Origin: Streptomyces musisoli
Lineage (GTDB): Bacteria > Actinomycetota > Actinomycetes > Streptomycetales > Streptomycetaceae
Direction: 5' to 3'
Assembly (NCBI RefSeq): GCF_016741855.1
Contig: NZ_JAERRH010000023.1
Location: forward strand, 36,035-100,034
DNA length: 64,000 nt
Under the pieces are notes generated by a model. That model was not told the origin of the DNA. It saw only the letters and a program-made list of their open reading frames with translations, and made no database searches. Made by a program: the position numbers and the translations under genes. Positions 34,761 to 43,831 of this stretch are shown one piece after another; the first letter of the stretch is position 1; every line of letters begins with the position of its first letter.

Positions 34761-35149
34761 CGCTCACCTGTATCACCTGACCACCGGAACCCTCGACCGC
34801 CGAGAGGAAGGCTGTCGTCCCGGGTGTCCGTTCGACACGACTCTGTTCGGGCTTGGCGACGCCGCACCCGCGTTTATCGGCCGACATCTCGCGGCCGAGC
34901 TTGCCCGCGACGGCCACAACGACTTCCGGTCGCGCATCACCCGACTCGTGCGCCGGTGGCATCACCTCGGCTCATGACGACATTGGCCACGACACGACGG
35001 AGTCAGTGCCATGGCTGACTACCCGGCAGCTTGGCCATCGCCAGGTGATTGAGAGGGAGACCGCCGATGGCAACGGCGCATGGACAGCCAGATTCACTCA
35101 CGACGGCTGACACCGGAGCCCGGATATATCCGCTCAGGGGATGGGACGA
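34761..35149. other. Gene debris, no supported gene
   Basis: The frame of the TniQ-like fragment stays open to 34977 with mixed content (FGLGDAAPAFIGRHLAAELA), but I cannot tie it to any family. Nothing else is evident. Confidence 0.3.
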
Positions 35150-35181
35150 CATCGGCCCGCACAGCACGGTGCGGGCCGATG
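35150..35181 (-). terminator. Stem-loop terminator after lipoprotein gene
   Basis: CATCGGCCCGCAC pairs perfectly with GTGCGGGCCGATG around a 6-base loop, 17 bases after the lipoprotein stop. It lacks a T run, as is usual for Streptomyces terminators. Confidence 0.75.
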
Positions 35182-35197
35182 CGTGTGTCGTCGCCTT

Positions 35198-35653
35198 CTA
35201 GGAGGCGGTCGGAGTGCCGGTTGAAGCCGGCGTTTTGCCGGGCGAAGTGGGCTGCCCGGTGAAGACGACGAGGTGCCAGGTTCCCTTGCCCCGGGTCACC
35301 GTGAAGGTGTCGTTCATGGGCTTGCCCGCCTTGTCCGTGGCGGCGAGATGGGCGCTGCCGGTGTTGGGGCCCATGTCGTGGTTGATCTCGAGATCGCTGA
35401 TCTTCCATCCTCGTCCGCCTTTGTCGGCGAGGATCTTTGCTGCTTCTCGTCGCGACCAGGGCTCGTCCTTAACGCCGCCGATCCGGATGAGGCCGGTCGT
35501 ACTGCGTGTGTTGAGAGCGGAGATGTAGTCGGTGACGGCCTGGCGTGCGCCGTCAGTCGGTGAGGCAGCGGGTTTGGCTTCGTCGTTGTCCGACGAGCAG
35601 CCGGACAGGACCAGTAACGCGATCGCGGCGACGGCGATGCGGCGACGGTTCAC
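35198..35653 (-). CDS. Lipoprotein
   Basis: The 151-aa protein starts at GTG 35653 behind AAGGAG. It has a lipoprotein signal peptide (basic start, core VAAIALLVLSGC with lipobox LSGC; Cys near residue 19). The mature part has a helical ARQAVTDYISALNTRSTTGL and a beta-rich region ending GKGTWHLVVFTGQP, like NTF2-type lipoprotein domains of actinobacteria. It would be anchored outside the membrane. Ligand unknown. Confidence 0.85.
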   Translation of the reverse strand: MNRRRIAVAAIALLVLSGCSSDNDEAKPAASPTDGARQAVTDYISALNTRSTTGLIRIGGVKDEPWSRREAAKILADKGGRGWKISDLEINHDMGPNTGSAHLAATDKAGKPMNDTFTVTRGKGTWHLVVFTGQPTSPGKTPASTGTPTAS

Positions 35654-35693
35654 GGAAGGGCTCCTTCTTCTCCTGTGAGGGGTCGGCAGCCTG

Positions 35694-36030
35694 TCACGTG
35701 CGATGGGCGTACCACCAGGTGTTCGGGTGGTCGGAGACGAGCGTGCTCACGGGCTTGTTGTGCGTGTCGTACCAGTACCAGTTCTCGGCTCCGCCCCAGG
35801 TGTACGACGTCCAGAGGCTGACGGGTCCGTAGAACCAGTACTTGTTGCTGGTGCGCTGGATGATGGAGCCACCTGCAGGCTTCCAGCCGCCGGCGAGCAT
35901 GATCTGCGACAGGAAGTTCGTGCAGTCATTGCCGCCGTAGGTGCGGAAGGCGGAGTTGTGGTGTTTCCAGTACTTCTCCGCGTAGGCAATCATCTTGTTG
36001 TAGCTGTACGCGGCTGTCGTGGCGGGTTTC
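35694..36030 (-). pseudogene. Amidase_6-type domain fragment
   Basis: The frame ending at TGA 35694 encodes YSYNKMIAYAEKYWKHHNSA, then YGGNDCTNFLSQIMLAGGWK with the conserved Cys, and ENWYWYDTHNKPVS. This matches putative amidase domains of secreted Streptomyces proteins, but the signal peptide and C-terminal half are missing. The upstream junction is at about 36030. Confidence 0.65.
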
Positions 36031-36249
36031 ACTGCTCCGGGGCAAAGCACGAGAAGCCGCGATGCAATATCTGCCCCGTTCATCGGCGCATGACAAGACG
36101 CGGTGCGCGGCGTACCAGGGTGACGGCGGCCAGCCCAATCCCTTCGCCCTCGTCGTCTTGGTGGGGTCCTTGCCCGTGCTGCCCCGCGCGAACATGGTGT
36201 CTCATGGGGCAGCGCGATCGCGTGGCCCGTCAGCCCCTTGGAGGGAACC

Positions 36250-36720
36250 GTGTTACGTCCCGCTCGACTGATCTGGGCGAACAACCTTGACCGTTCCTCG
36301 GGCGTCACGCTCACCCGGGGCGGCCACTCAGAGCCCATCGACTTGACCGAGGTGACGGCGGTCTTCCTTTCCGTCGTCGTCGGCGATCTCCCGCAGGGCA
36401 TGACTGACAGGCCTTCCGAAGGCCCCTGGCTCGGCGTCGCCCTCCAGGTTCGTGACGCCGGCGGCACCTGGCTTCCCGCCGCGATCTTGGAGCCCCGCTA
36501 CAACATGCATGCTCAAGAGCCATGGCAGGCTGGCCCATTCGCCAGCCATGCCTCCGTGGGGCAGGTCCTTGCCGCAGGCAGCTCGCACAACGGCGACAAG
36601 ACGGTGCCGATGGTCCTGCCGCCCCTCGCACGGATTCGTTGGGACGTTCGCAATTGGCATCGCGGCGCCAACCGGCCCGTGTCCTTTGGCCGGACCGTGA
36701 TCTCGCTGTACGGGCGCTGA
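36250..36720 (+). CDS. Hypothetical protein with TTA codon 2
   Basis: The start is GTG 36250 with GGAGGG six bases upstream; the second codon is TTA, the rare leucine codon read by the bldA tRNA in Streptomyces. The 156-aa protein is beta-rich (LTEVTAVFLSVVVGDLPQG, WLGVALQVRDAGGTWLPAAI, RPVSFGRTVISLYGR) and has no membrane segment. I do not recognise it. If native, its translation would depend on bldA and so be development-linked. Confidence 0.6.
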   Translation: MLRPARLIWANNLDRSSGVTLTRGGHSEPIDLTEVTAVFLSVVVGDLPQGMTDRPSEGPWLGVALQVRDAGGTWLPAAILEPRYNMHAQEPWQAGPFASHASVGQVLAAGSSHNGDKTVPMVLPPLARIRWDVRNWHRGANRPVSFGRTVISLYGR

Positions 36721-37041
36721 CCGCCTCGCCGTCCGCACTGGCTGGACCAGCGTGGCCAAAGCCCCGATATCCGTATGGCGGAGTTCAGCGTGCGAGGTGC
36801 ACGAGCCAAACGGCCCCCAAGGGCCGGGTGGTGATATCCCCCGTTACCGGGCTACCAACCTTCGGGTCCCGCATGACTTCCCCCCTTTGTTGTTCATGAT
36901 CCGGGGGGTCGGTGTCAGCGGGCCCTGAGGTATCGACGGACCACTGATGATGGTTGACAAGGTGTTTTTGAACGTCGTCTTCTCAACTTGCCGTGCCCTC
37001 TGCCGAGTCCGCGCCCTTGCCAGGAGCGCTCAGCTCTCATT
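36721..37041. other. Intergenic, no supported gene
   Basis: Less GC-rich than its surroundings; contains only weak frames. It probably holds the promoter for the VOC gene downstream. Confidence 0.4.
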
Positions 37042-37057
37042 ATCTTGACGTCAAGAT
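37042..37057. promoter_or_regulatory. 16-bp perfect palindrome upstream of VOC gene
   Basis: ATCTTGACGTCAAGAT is fully self-complementary and ends 20 bases before the VOC start. MarR-family operators in actinobacteria have this form. No MarR gene lies nearby. Confidence 0.65.
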
Positions 37058-37077
37058 TCCTTGGTGGAGGAGAAGTT

Positions 37078-37467
37078 GTGGCTCTGGGAACGCTCGGATA
37101 CGCCTTGGACGGCCTGCATCACGTGCAGCTTGCGATCCCACCAGGTGCTGAGGACATCTGCCGCGAGTTCTGGGGAGACGTTCTCGGCATGACAGAGCTC
37201 GAGAAGCCGCCGGTGCTGGCGACTCGTGGTGGGTGCTGGTTCCGATGTGGTGGCCTGGAGGTCCACTTGGGGGTTGAAGAGGACTTCCGCCCGAACAGGA
37301 AGGCGCATCCGGGCATCCTTGTGACCTCGCTCCAGGCGCTCGCCAAGCGGTTGGAAGACAAAGGAGTGAGCGTCACCTGGGATGACAACTTTCCTGGCCA
37401 CGATCGCTTCTATGCGTTCGACAAGCTGGGCAATCGGCTCGAGTTCCTTGAACCTGTCCGCGAATGA
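37078..37467 (+). CDS. VOC (glyoxalase-like) family protein
   Basis: The start is GTG 37078 with GGAGGAG eight bases upstream. The 129-aa protein has the VOC layout: GLHHVQLAIPPGAEDICREF, then FWGDVLGMTELEKPP, GLEVHLGVEEDFRP and the C-terminal RFYAFDKLGNRLEFLEP. The motifs carry a His and a final Glu that would bind a metal. VOC proteins include glyoxalases, dioxygenases and resistance proteins. A palindromic operator precedes it. Substrate unknown. Confidence 0.9.
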   Translation: MALGTLGYALDGLHHVQLAIPPGAEDICREFWGDVLGMTELEKPPVLATRGGCWFRCGGLEVHLGVEEDFRPNRKAHPGILVTSLQALAKRLEDKGVSVTWDDNFPGHDRFYAFDKLGNRLEFLEPVRE

Positions 37468-37480
37468 TGACGTCGCATGA

Positions 37481-37741
37481 TCACGGCGTCCTCTTCGTCC
37501 ACTGGCTGGTGCGGGGGCTTTTTCGGTTCAGGCGCCGGGTCATCATGGTGATGAGTGCCCAGTTCAGGTGTGCTTCGGAGTGCTGGGGAAGGCGTTCGTT
37601 GCGGCGTGCGTTCATGCACCAGCCGATCGTGCGCTCGACTTTCCAGCGGCGGGGCAGGATGACGAAGCACACCCAGCGGCGCAGCCCGGGGCGTGGGTTG
37701 AGCCGGGTGTCCGGCCCCATTCCGATCAGAAGGCCCGGCAC
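37481..37741 (-). pseudogene. IS5-family transposase 3' fragment
   Basis: The minus strand reads RRWKVERTIGWCMNARRNER and then HLNWALITMMTRRLNRK, the C-terminal end of IS5-family transposases. It retains the catalytic Glu but lacks everything upstream. It is truncated against the AlbA-like relic. Confidence 0.75.
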
Positions 37742-37794
37742 CAGCTCTCTCGGGTGCAGGACGTGGGCTCGTGTCGTGGCGGCCTCCAGGACAT

Positions 37795-38457
37795 CCCGTG
37801 CCTGATCCCGGCTTCATCGCGTAGGCACCGCGCGGCAGGGGTCGCTGGGGCCGGGAGACCGCGAAGAACCATGCTGAGGGCGTGTAGGCGTGCGCAATGA
37901 TGGTCTGGGTCGTGAAGTCGATGTGACGCTGGATCTCTTCCTCGGCGTGGCCGACGCGGGCGAAGCGGTCGCGGTAGGCGCGCTCGATCTGGTGCTCCGG
38001 CATCCAGGCGGTGTGGTCGTTATCCCGGTAGGGGACGACCGCGGCCTGCTGTTCCTTATCGCGTGCTGCGCCGCCGTACACGAAGTGCGGTGCCATCTCG
38101 CTCGCCGGCACATCCACGACCAGGACGGTCTTCGTCCCGTCGGTCAGCTCGAATATGTCCAGGTCCTGCAGGTAGGGCTGGACGTGGTTGCGGATCCACT
38201 GGGCGTACTGCTGCCAGTTGACCTCGTCAGGGTCAATGCCCACCACAGCGGTCGTCTTGTCCTGGACACCGAAGATGATCAGCCCGCCGCGTGTGTTGGC
38301 CATGGCGGCGACGTCCTTCGCCAACTCGTTCCACCGGCCGTCCCGGGGCGGCTGAGGAAGCACCTCCTTCCACCGCGGCCTGGCGGACCATGTCGAAGGT
38401 GAGAGGACCGGGCGGGCATCCGAGGTGCTCGTGGAGTCTTGTCCATGTACGTGCCAT
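37795..38457 (-). pseudogene. AlbA_2/Schlafen-type ATP-binding protein relic
   Basis: ATG 38457 begins MARTWTRLHEHLG, and the first part ends at DMVRQAAVEGG. A frameshift and internal loss follow at about 38355. The frame then continues with WNELAKDVAAMANTRGGLII and FGVQDKTTAVVGIDPDEVNW, the signature of the divergent AAA-4 (AlbA_2, Schlafen-like) domain. The C-terminus is lost at about 37795, where IS5 debris begins. Confidence 0.7.
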
Positions 38458-38666
38458 GCGCGGCAGCGTAGAGGGCCTATCGGCCTCTACCAGAGACGCT
38501 TCCCCCTGCGATGGCAGGCGCTGAGTAACCCTCCAGAAAACTGATGGCTCAACAGGGCCCTGCCCCCGTACTCGCGAGCGCGATCCCGTCCCTCTTTGAG
38601 CGCTTGTTCACCCTGGTTGTCACGAGGGGCCGGGACGTTGTCGGTGGCGGCCGATACGTTGCGATC

Positions 38667-39245
38667 ATGGGTGTCTATCTGGTGAGTGTCGCCGCGCAGG
38701 ACTGGTCTCAGCCCGGGGAGGACGGGTACGGGGACGTCGCCGCCGCGCTGAACACCGAGCTGGAGCGGCGCGGCCTGCCCCCTTACGAGCTGCGGCAGGC
38801 CGCACGGGAGGCGCCTGGCTGGTTCGAGGAGAAGGTCAGCCCGTCCATGGACGGCTTCGTGGCGCTGTGCAGGACGCGGCTGACCGACGCGGAGCTGTCA
38901 GCCCTCCTCGACTGGAACGTGCTGGTGCCCCTCGCGCTGGAGGAGGAGATCGTGCTCCCCGTCGGCACCGCCTACTCCGGCGAGGAGACAACGGTCGCCG
39001 GGGCCCCGCGGGTTCTCGCCCTGGCCGAGCGGCTGGCCGGTGCTGTCGGGTTGCCCGTGGACGCGATACCGGCCGACGGGAACCTCGCCCTGAGCCTGTG
39101 GTTCCTGGAGGGCGGGGCGGAACGGACCGCACGGGTGCGGCCGGGACCGTGGGCCGAGGACCGGGACGCGGCCTTCTACGTGGCGCTCTACCTACGCGCC
39201 GCGCAGTACTCCCTGCGGAACGGCTGCCCGATCACCTACTCCTGA
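38667..39245 (+). CDS. Hypothetical protein
   Basis: I choose ATG 38667, since conserved-looking sequence begins there (MGVYLVSVAAQDW); the frame is open back to 38544. The 192-aa protein is soluble and acidic with YGDVAAALNTELERRGLPPY, DWNVLVPLALEEEIVLPVG and a C-terminal AFYVALYLRAAQYSLRNGCP. It looks like a conserved Streptomyces hypothetical, with no known domain. No strong ribosome site was found. Confidence 0.65.
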   Translation: MGVYLVSVAAQDWSQPGEDGYGDVAAALNTELERRGLPPYELRQAAREAPGWFEEKVSPSMDGFVALCRTRLTDAELSALLDWNVLVPLALEEEIVLPVGTAYSGEETTVAGAPRVLALAERLAGAVGLPVDAIPADGNLALSLWFLEGGAERTARVRPGPWAEDRDAAFYVALYLRAAQYSLRNGCPITYS

Positions 39246-39715
39246 GCCGGACACGGCGGCGGCCGACCATCCGGGTCTGGGTCAGGGACCGCCGCGTCAC
39301 GTCGTTCCTGGAACCCAGCGGCAGCGCTGCGCACACCCGGGCACAGCGCGGGCCTCTGAGAGGGCTCCCGGTCGACGCGCGGTCACGCGGCCTGGACGGC
39401 TCGCCGGGCGCGAGCCAGCTGGCGCAGCTCGAAGCGCGCCGCCGGCGCCGAAGGGACGGTCTCTCAGTAGGGGTGCCACCACAGCCGTACGGACAAGAGC
39501 AGCAGGCGGCGGCTCATTACGGATGCTCCAGCTGCCGAACCTTAAGTTTGATCGTCACTTAGGTAAGGGGATCCACTGCAACGGGGCGCAGGTGTTGGGG
39601 GTGGGCGTGGCGGGGTGACTGCGGGATACGGGTCAGCCAGTCCTCGCACGGTTGATCTTGAGAGCCCACGCGTTTTCCCGGGGCTTCCCGGCTCGCAGCG
39701 TCGATTCGAGGGGCG
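39246..39715. other. No supported gene
   Basis: Several overlapping frames are open but look noncoding. The stretch contains an AT-richer patch at about 39540-39575 and otherwise nothing I can identify. Confidence 0.35.
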
Positions 39716-40135
39716 TCATACCGTTGCCGGGATGCCGAGCTCGGCAAGCAGGCCGCGCACGCGCTGCTCGATCTGGTCCCGGATGGGTCGCACGGCGTCC
39801 ACTCCCTGGCCCGCCGGGTCGTCCAGTTGCCAGTCCAGGTACCGCTTGCCGGGGAAGACCGGGCAGGTGTCCCCACAGCCCATCGTGATCACCACGTCCG
39901 AGGACTGCACGGCTTCGGGGGTGAGGACCTTCGGCTTCTGCGTGGAGATGTCGATGCCGACCTCTTTCATGGCTTCGACCACGGCTGGGTTGACGGTGTC
40001 GGCGGGCGCGGAGCCTGCCGAGCAGACCTCGACGTGGTCGGCGGCGAGGTGGGTGAGGAAGGCGGCGCCCATCTGGGAGCGGCCGGCGTTGTGGATGCAG
40101 AATGCGCACGCCGATCTGGTGCCGCGGCCAGGCAT
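39716..40135 (-). pseudogene. arsC: Arsenate reductase ArsC, N-terminus damaged
   Basis: The protein has the active-site loop CIHNAGRSQM, a GIDISTQKPKVLTPEAVQSS helix region and the second motif ITMGCGDTCPVFPGKRYLDW, which carries the extra Cys of thioredoxin- or mycothiol-linked arsenate reductases. Arsenate reductase converts arsenate to arsenite. The first beta strand (normally VLFVC) is altered to ACAFC, and upstream sequence belongs to an IS21 relic from about 40125. The catalytic part is complete, so some expression from the ATG at 40135 is possible, but loss of function is more likely. Confidence 0.65.
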
Positions 40136-40488
40136 CTCAGGTCGGGGACACCTGCCGGGAGGTCATCGACCAGCTCCTGGAGGTCAACGCCCTCTACCGG
40201 CTCCGCGCCGCCCAAGGGGTGCTCGGGCTGCGGAAGAAGTACGGGGACATCCGGCTGGAGGCCGCCTGCCGCAAGGCGGTCGCGGTCGGCGCCCCCTCCT
40301 ACCGCACCGTCAAGGGCATCCTAGTCGCCGGCACCGAGACCGACCCGGAACCCGAGACCGGCGACGCCGGAGCCTCGGCCTTCCTTCACGGGCCCGAGGG
40401 CCTGTTCGCCGCCACCGTCCCCACCCAGACGCCCGGCAGTGTCCACGAGGACCAGGGCCGCGGTGACGCCGAGGAGGCCGCCCGATGA
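40120..40488 (+). pseudogene. istA: IS21-type IstA C-terminal fragment
   Basis: The frame encodes CREVIDQLLEVNALYRLRAA and YRTVKGILVAG, the C-terminus of IstA transposase (IS21 family). The DDE core is missing. It overlaps the start of istB by four bases, the usual IstA-IstB arrangement. Confidence 0.75.
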
Positions 40489-41254
40489 GCGTGATGACCA
40501 CCGCCCTGCGCGATTCTCTCAAAACCCTGCGGCTGTCCGGGATGCTGGAAACCCTCGATGCCCGCCTCACCCAGGCCCAGAAAGGCGAACTCGGACACCT
40601 CGACTTCCTGCAGGTCCGCTGCCACGACGAGATCACCCGGCGTGAGTCCGTCGCGCTCGAACGCCGCCTGCGCAAGGCGAAGTTCGAGCAGCAGGCCACC
40701 TTGGAGGGCTTCGACTTCAACGCCTCCCCGAAGCTGCCCGCCGCCCAGATCCGCGACCTTGCGGCCCTGCGCTGGCTCCACTCCGGCGAGTCCGTCATTT
40801 CGGCCCCGTCGGCGTCGGGAAGACACACGTCGCTCAGGCCCTCGGCCACCAGGCCGTCCGCTAGGGCGCGAACGTCCGCTTCGCAAAGACCAGCCGCATC
40901 CTCGCCGAACTCGCCGGCGGCCACGCGGACCGCACCTGGGAAAAACGCATGCGCGAACTCATCCGCCCCGACCTGCTCATCCTCGACGACTTCACCATGC
41001 GCCAGCTGACCGCCTCCCAGGCCGACGACCTCTACGAACTCGTCTCCGAGCGGCAAGACCGATTTCTGATCATCACCAGCAACAGGGCGCCCAGCGACTG
41101 GTATCCCCTCTTCCCCAACCCGGTCGTCGCCGAGTCACTGCTGGACCGGTTGGTCAACTCCAGCCACCAGGTCATCATGAACGGCCCCAGCTACCGGCCC
41201 AACAAGCGGCCCAAGGGCCCCACCCGCAAGCCGGACACCTCCGCCAGCGGCTAG
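40485..41254 (+). pseudogene. istB: IS21-type IstB helper ATPase, frameshifted
   Basis: ATG 40485 begins the IstB N-terminus (LRDSLKTLRLSGMLETLDAR). Near 40795 the frame changes before the Walker A segment (FGPVGVGKTHVAQALGHQA). An in-frame TAG follows at about 40862, and then LLILDDFTMRQLTASQADD, the Walker B, and RFLIITSNRAPSDWYPLF in the same frame to TAG 41254. IstB is the ATP-dependent target-selection partner of IstA. Two lesions make it nonfunctional. Confidence 0.8.
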
Positions 41255-41285
41255 GACCCGCCCGAGCCGATCTTGTTAGATGCCC

Positions 41286-41876
41286 TCAGCGGTCGAGCGA
41301 GCCGACGAAGCGATCCAGCCGAGAGACGACTTGCCGCAGGACCTCAACCGATCCAGCGGCATCGTCCGCAAGCTCCAGGCCATGGTCCGCCGAGGGCAAT
41401 TCCAGGACATCGTGTCGCAGGGACGCAGCAATGCGTGAATCCCAGAGCCTGTCGGCGCTTCCGCCGATGAGGAGGGTCGGCTCCATGGCTCGCCGGAGAG
41501 CCTCGGCAACGTGGTCGATGGTCAGGACCGGGGTGAGCCAGGCTGCCGGGATCTTCCTGTCGGCTGTGATGCCGCAGGCCAGGGAGCCCAGGGACTTGCC
41601 GACGACGAGCCGACAAGCCCCCGCCTCGGCTTCGATGGCCTCGGTGACCTGCCGCTCCACCCATGCGATCCGGTCGACCACCGTGAACTGCGCGAACCCA
41701 TCGGGGATCTGCCACCACAGCTCCTGGACCGTCCAGCCGCGCTGGAGCAGGACGCTCCGGGCGAAGTGCAGTAGCGGCCGGGCAGGCGAGTAACCGACAC
41801 CTGGAACGACAACAGCGACACGATCTCGGCCTCCGTCGAAACGGGTGGGCATGGCGAAGCGGACCGGATCAGACAT
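41286..41876 (-). CDS. Alpha/beta hydrolase
   Basis: This 196-aa protein has the alpha/beta-hydrolase core: VAVVVPGVGYSPARPLLHFA, the nucleophile elbow GKSLGSLACG, then WLTPVLT and TLLIGGSADRLWD carrying the catalytic Asp, and a final His in ADHGLEL. It resembles small hydrolases of the dienelactone-hydrolase-like type. Substrate unknown. The start is ATG 41876. Confidence 0.8.
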   Translation of the reverse strand: MSDPVRFAMPTRFDGGRDRVAVVVPGVGYSPARPLLHFARSVLLQRGWTVQELWWQIPDGFAQFTVVDRIAWVERQVTEAIEAEAGACRLVVGKSLGSLACGITADRKIPAAWLTPVLTIDHVAEALRRAMEPTLLIGGSADRLWDSRIAASLRHDVLELPSADHGLELADDAAGSVEVLRQVVSRLDRFVGSLDR

Positions 41877-41938
41877 GGCCGCAGACTACTAGTCAGCCGA
41901 TCACGTGACCCCCGGCGCTGCGCCGCCACAACCACCCT

Positions 41939-41975
41939 CCTGGGGAATTACGGGACCATGAACCCTGGGGAATTG
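41939..41975. mobile_element. Possible IS end (repeated CCTGGGGAATT)
   Basis: CCTGGGGAATTA at 41939 and CCTGGGGAATTG at 41964 are direct repeats in the style of IS21-family terminal repeats. They may mark an end of the element whose istA/istB relics lie at 40.1-41.25 kb. Confidence 0.35.
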
Positions 41976-42164
41976 TTTGACCGTCGATATGTAGCCATCA
42001 CGGAGGGCTTGTCTCCGTATTTGAAGGAGACGGCGGAACAGTCCTCAGGTGTGGAGACGACGAGCACGCACCTCGTCCCGCCGAGCAACGGCACCAGATC
42101 GAAGACTATGAACGCGTCACCTGCGTTCAGGTGACATCGGTTCTAGAGTGTGTTTGAGGTGTAG

Positions 42165-42878
42165 TCACAGCGCCTGGTGTGTAGTGGTTGCGGGGCGTGC
42201 GGATTGGTCCGGGTGGGTTTGCTGCGCCCATCGAACCGTGCGAGGGACGATGAGTCCGACACCCAAGAAGAGGGCACCTATCAGTAGCCAGCCCGAGGTG
42301 CCTGTGTCGAGGCAGAGCCACGCCAGGAGGGAGGGCGCTGCGACGCTTCCCAGACCGCTGCCGAACCGGAAGACGCCCGAGTACTAGCCTTGGGCATGTG
42401 CGGGGGCAAGGTTATAGCGCAACTCGAACGACCCTGCTGCATGGAGGAGTTCACCGAGAGTGTGGACACCCACTCCGAGCAGAATCAGCAGAACGGCACC
42501 CCATCCGGGCAAGCGCGATGCGAAGCCGATCAGGGAAAGTCCGGCTAGGAAGGCCCAGCCCGCGCGGCGCCAAGCGCGTGCGGCGGCAGCATTGCTGTCG
42601 ATTCCGCGGCTCGCCTTGACCTGTAGATGGTCGGCGTGTTCGGCCAGGGCCTGGTGCAGGGTCAGCTCCAGGAAGCGCTCGGGGGTCTGCTGGGCGCGGC
42701 GGGCGGAGGCGGTGAGAGCGGCGTACGCGACGGGCGGGAAGGCGACGTTGAGGAGCACGCTGTGGCTGGCGTCCGGGTAGTGGGTGGTGATCACGTCGAT
42801 GGGCAGCCGGGTGCCGAGGCGGTGGCGCAGACGGTGGGCGGCGCGCTGGGGCGTCTTGGCGGCGACGAGGGCCATCAT
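42165..42878 (-). pseudogene. Hypothetical protein fused to MFS transporter C-terminus
   Basis: ATG 42878 starts a soluble part (AHRLRHRLGTRLPIDVITTH, then RRAQQTPERFLELTLHQALA). From about residue 110 the frame continues into MFS-type helices (FLAGLSLIGFASRLPGWGAV, then LLILLGVGVHTLGELL). An in-frame TAG at 42384-42386 interrupts it. The same frame resumes (YSGVFRFGSGLGSVAAPSLL, WLLIGALFLGVGLIVP) to TGA 42165. A deletion probably joined two genes, and an amber mutation followed. Confidence 0.6.
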
Positions 42879-42954
42879 GCGGGTGGCGTCGTGGTTGGCG
42901 GCGAGCGGCAGCAGGCGGGCGGCGCGGTGCTGGTTGGGCGGGGTAGGGGGCGGG

Positions 42955-43320
42955 TCAGTGCGTCTTCCAGGGCGTGGTGCGGCACTGGTTATCCCCTTCG
43001 GTGGGGCGGGGCGGAGGGTGGGGCAGACGGGTGTGGATGTGTGCCGCGTGCAGGAGAGGGTCGAAGGGTTCCCAGTCGGCCAGGGCGAGGTCGGCGGCGC
43101 CGGAGGCGGTGGCGTGTGCCGGGCAGCGCTGGGTGCGCCAGCGCAGTTGTTCGCCGTAGGAGAGGTGGCCCAAGTCGTAGACGGCCATTAGGGCGCAAGG
43201 CAGGGCGAGTTGGCCGTGCTGGTCGGTGGTGGGCAGGAGCTTCCAGGTCCCCGTCGGCCCGGTGGGGGCGAGGAGGGGGTTGGGGCAGCGGTGGCGGTGG
43301 CGGGTCTGGGCGAGGTAGCG
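42955..43320 (-). pseudogene. Hypothetical protein, 5' part frameshifted
   Basis: The frame to TGA 42955 has coding text: VQLLLCRYLAQTRHRHRCPN, GTWKLLPTTDQHGQLALPCA and MAVYDLGHLSYGEQLRWRTQ. Upstream of about 43345 the coding frame changes (QQAADLAVSLPLPAPAD). The next gene begins at a GTG overlapping its end (MPHHALEDALT) and then also needs a frameshift to join the MMALVAAKTPQ part. Unidentified family. Confidence 0.45.
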
Positions 43321-43432
43321 GCACAGCAGCAGCTGGACGACGGGGCGGTCAGGTCCGCCGGGGCGGGGAGCGGCAGGCTGACGGCGAGATCGGCCGCCTG
43401 CTGTCTCAACCCGCCAGGAGTGTCACAGCCGC

Positions 43433-43768
43433 ATGACCAGGACGCCCGCTCGCAGGCACGAGCTGAACCTGTACCGCACATACTTCGATCTCGTCTCCGC
43501 TGGCCGCAAGACGATCGGAGTCAGGGCGAAATACCCGCGCCTGGCCGACATGGCTGCGGGTGACACGATCCGCTTCCGGATCAAGGGCACCGAGGAGACG
43601 TGCGACGTCCGGGTTCTGCGGGTGACTGAGTACGCGGACTTTGCAGCGCTGCTCGATGGCGAAGCGCCAGCGAACGTGACCCCCACGGCCACCCGTGAGT
43701 AGCAACTGGCCAACATCCGTGGCATCTATCCGCCAGAGAAGGAAGCGCTCGGTGCGCTGGCCATTTAG
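43433..43768 (+). pseudogene. ASCH domain protein with premature stops
   Basis: ATG 43433 starts a clear ASCH-type protein: LNLYRTYFDLVSAGRKTIGV, then RAKYPRLADMAAGDTIRFRI and ADFAALLDGEAPANVTPTA. TAG at 43700-43702 interrupts after TRE. The same frame continues (QLANIRGIYPPEKEALGALA) to a second TAG at 43766-43768. ASCH proteins bind or process RNA or modified nucleosides. The truncated 89-aa product may retain most of the fold. Confidence 0.75.
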
Positions 43769-43787
43769 ATCGAGGTGCTGGCGGTCG

Positions 43788-43805
43788 CCTAACGAGCTCG
43801 TTAGG
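43788..43805. promoter_or_regulatory. 18-bp perfect palindrome
   Basis: CCTAACGAGCTCGTTAGG has no spacer and sits between the ASCH relic and the end of the sigma-factor gene. It could be a repressor operator or a recombination site. Confidence 0.55.
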
Positions 43806-43831
43806 AAACGTTCCTGCAATGGCGTCCTGCG

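Noticed and set aside
41958..42134. 58-codon plus-strand frame from ATG 41958
   Set aside because: No ribosome site and no recognisable content; it overlaps the suspected IS end repeats.
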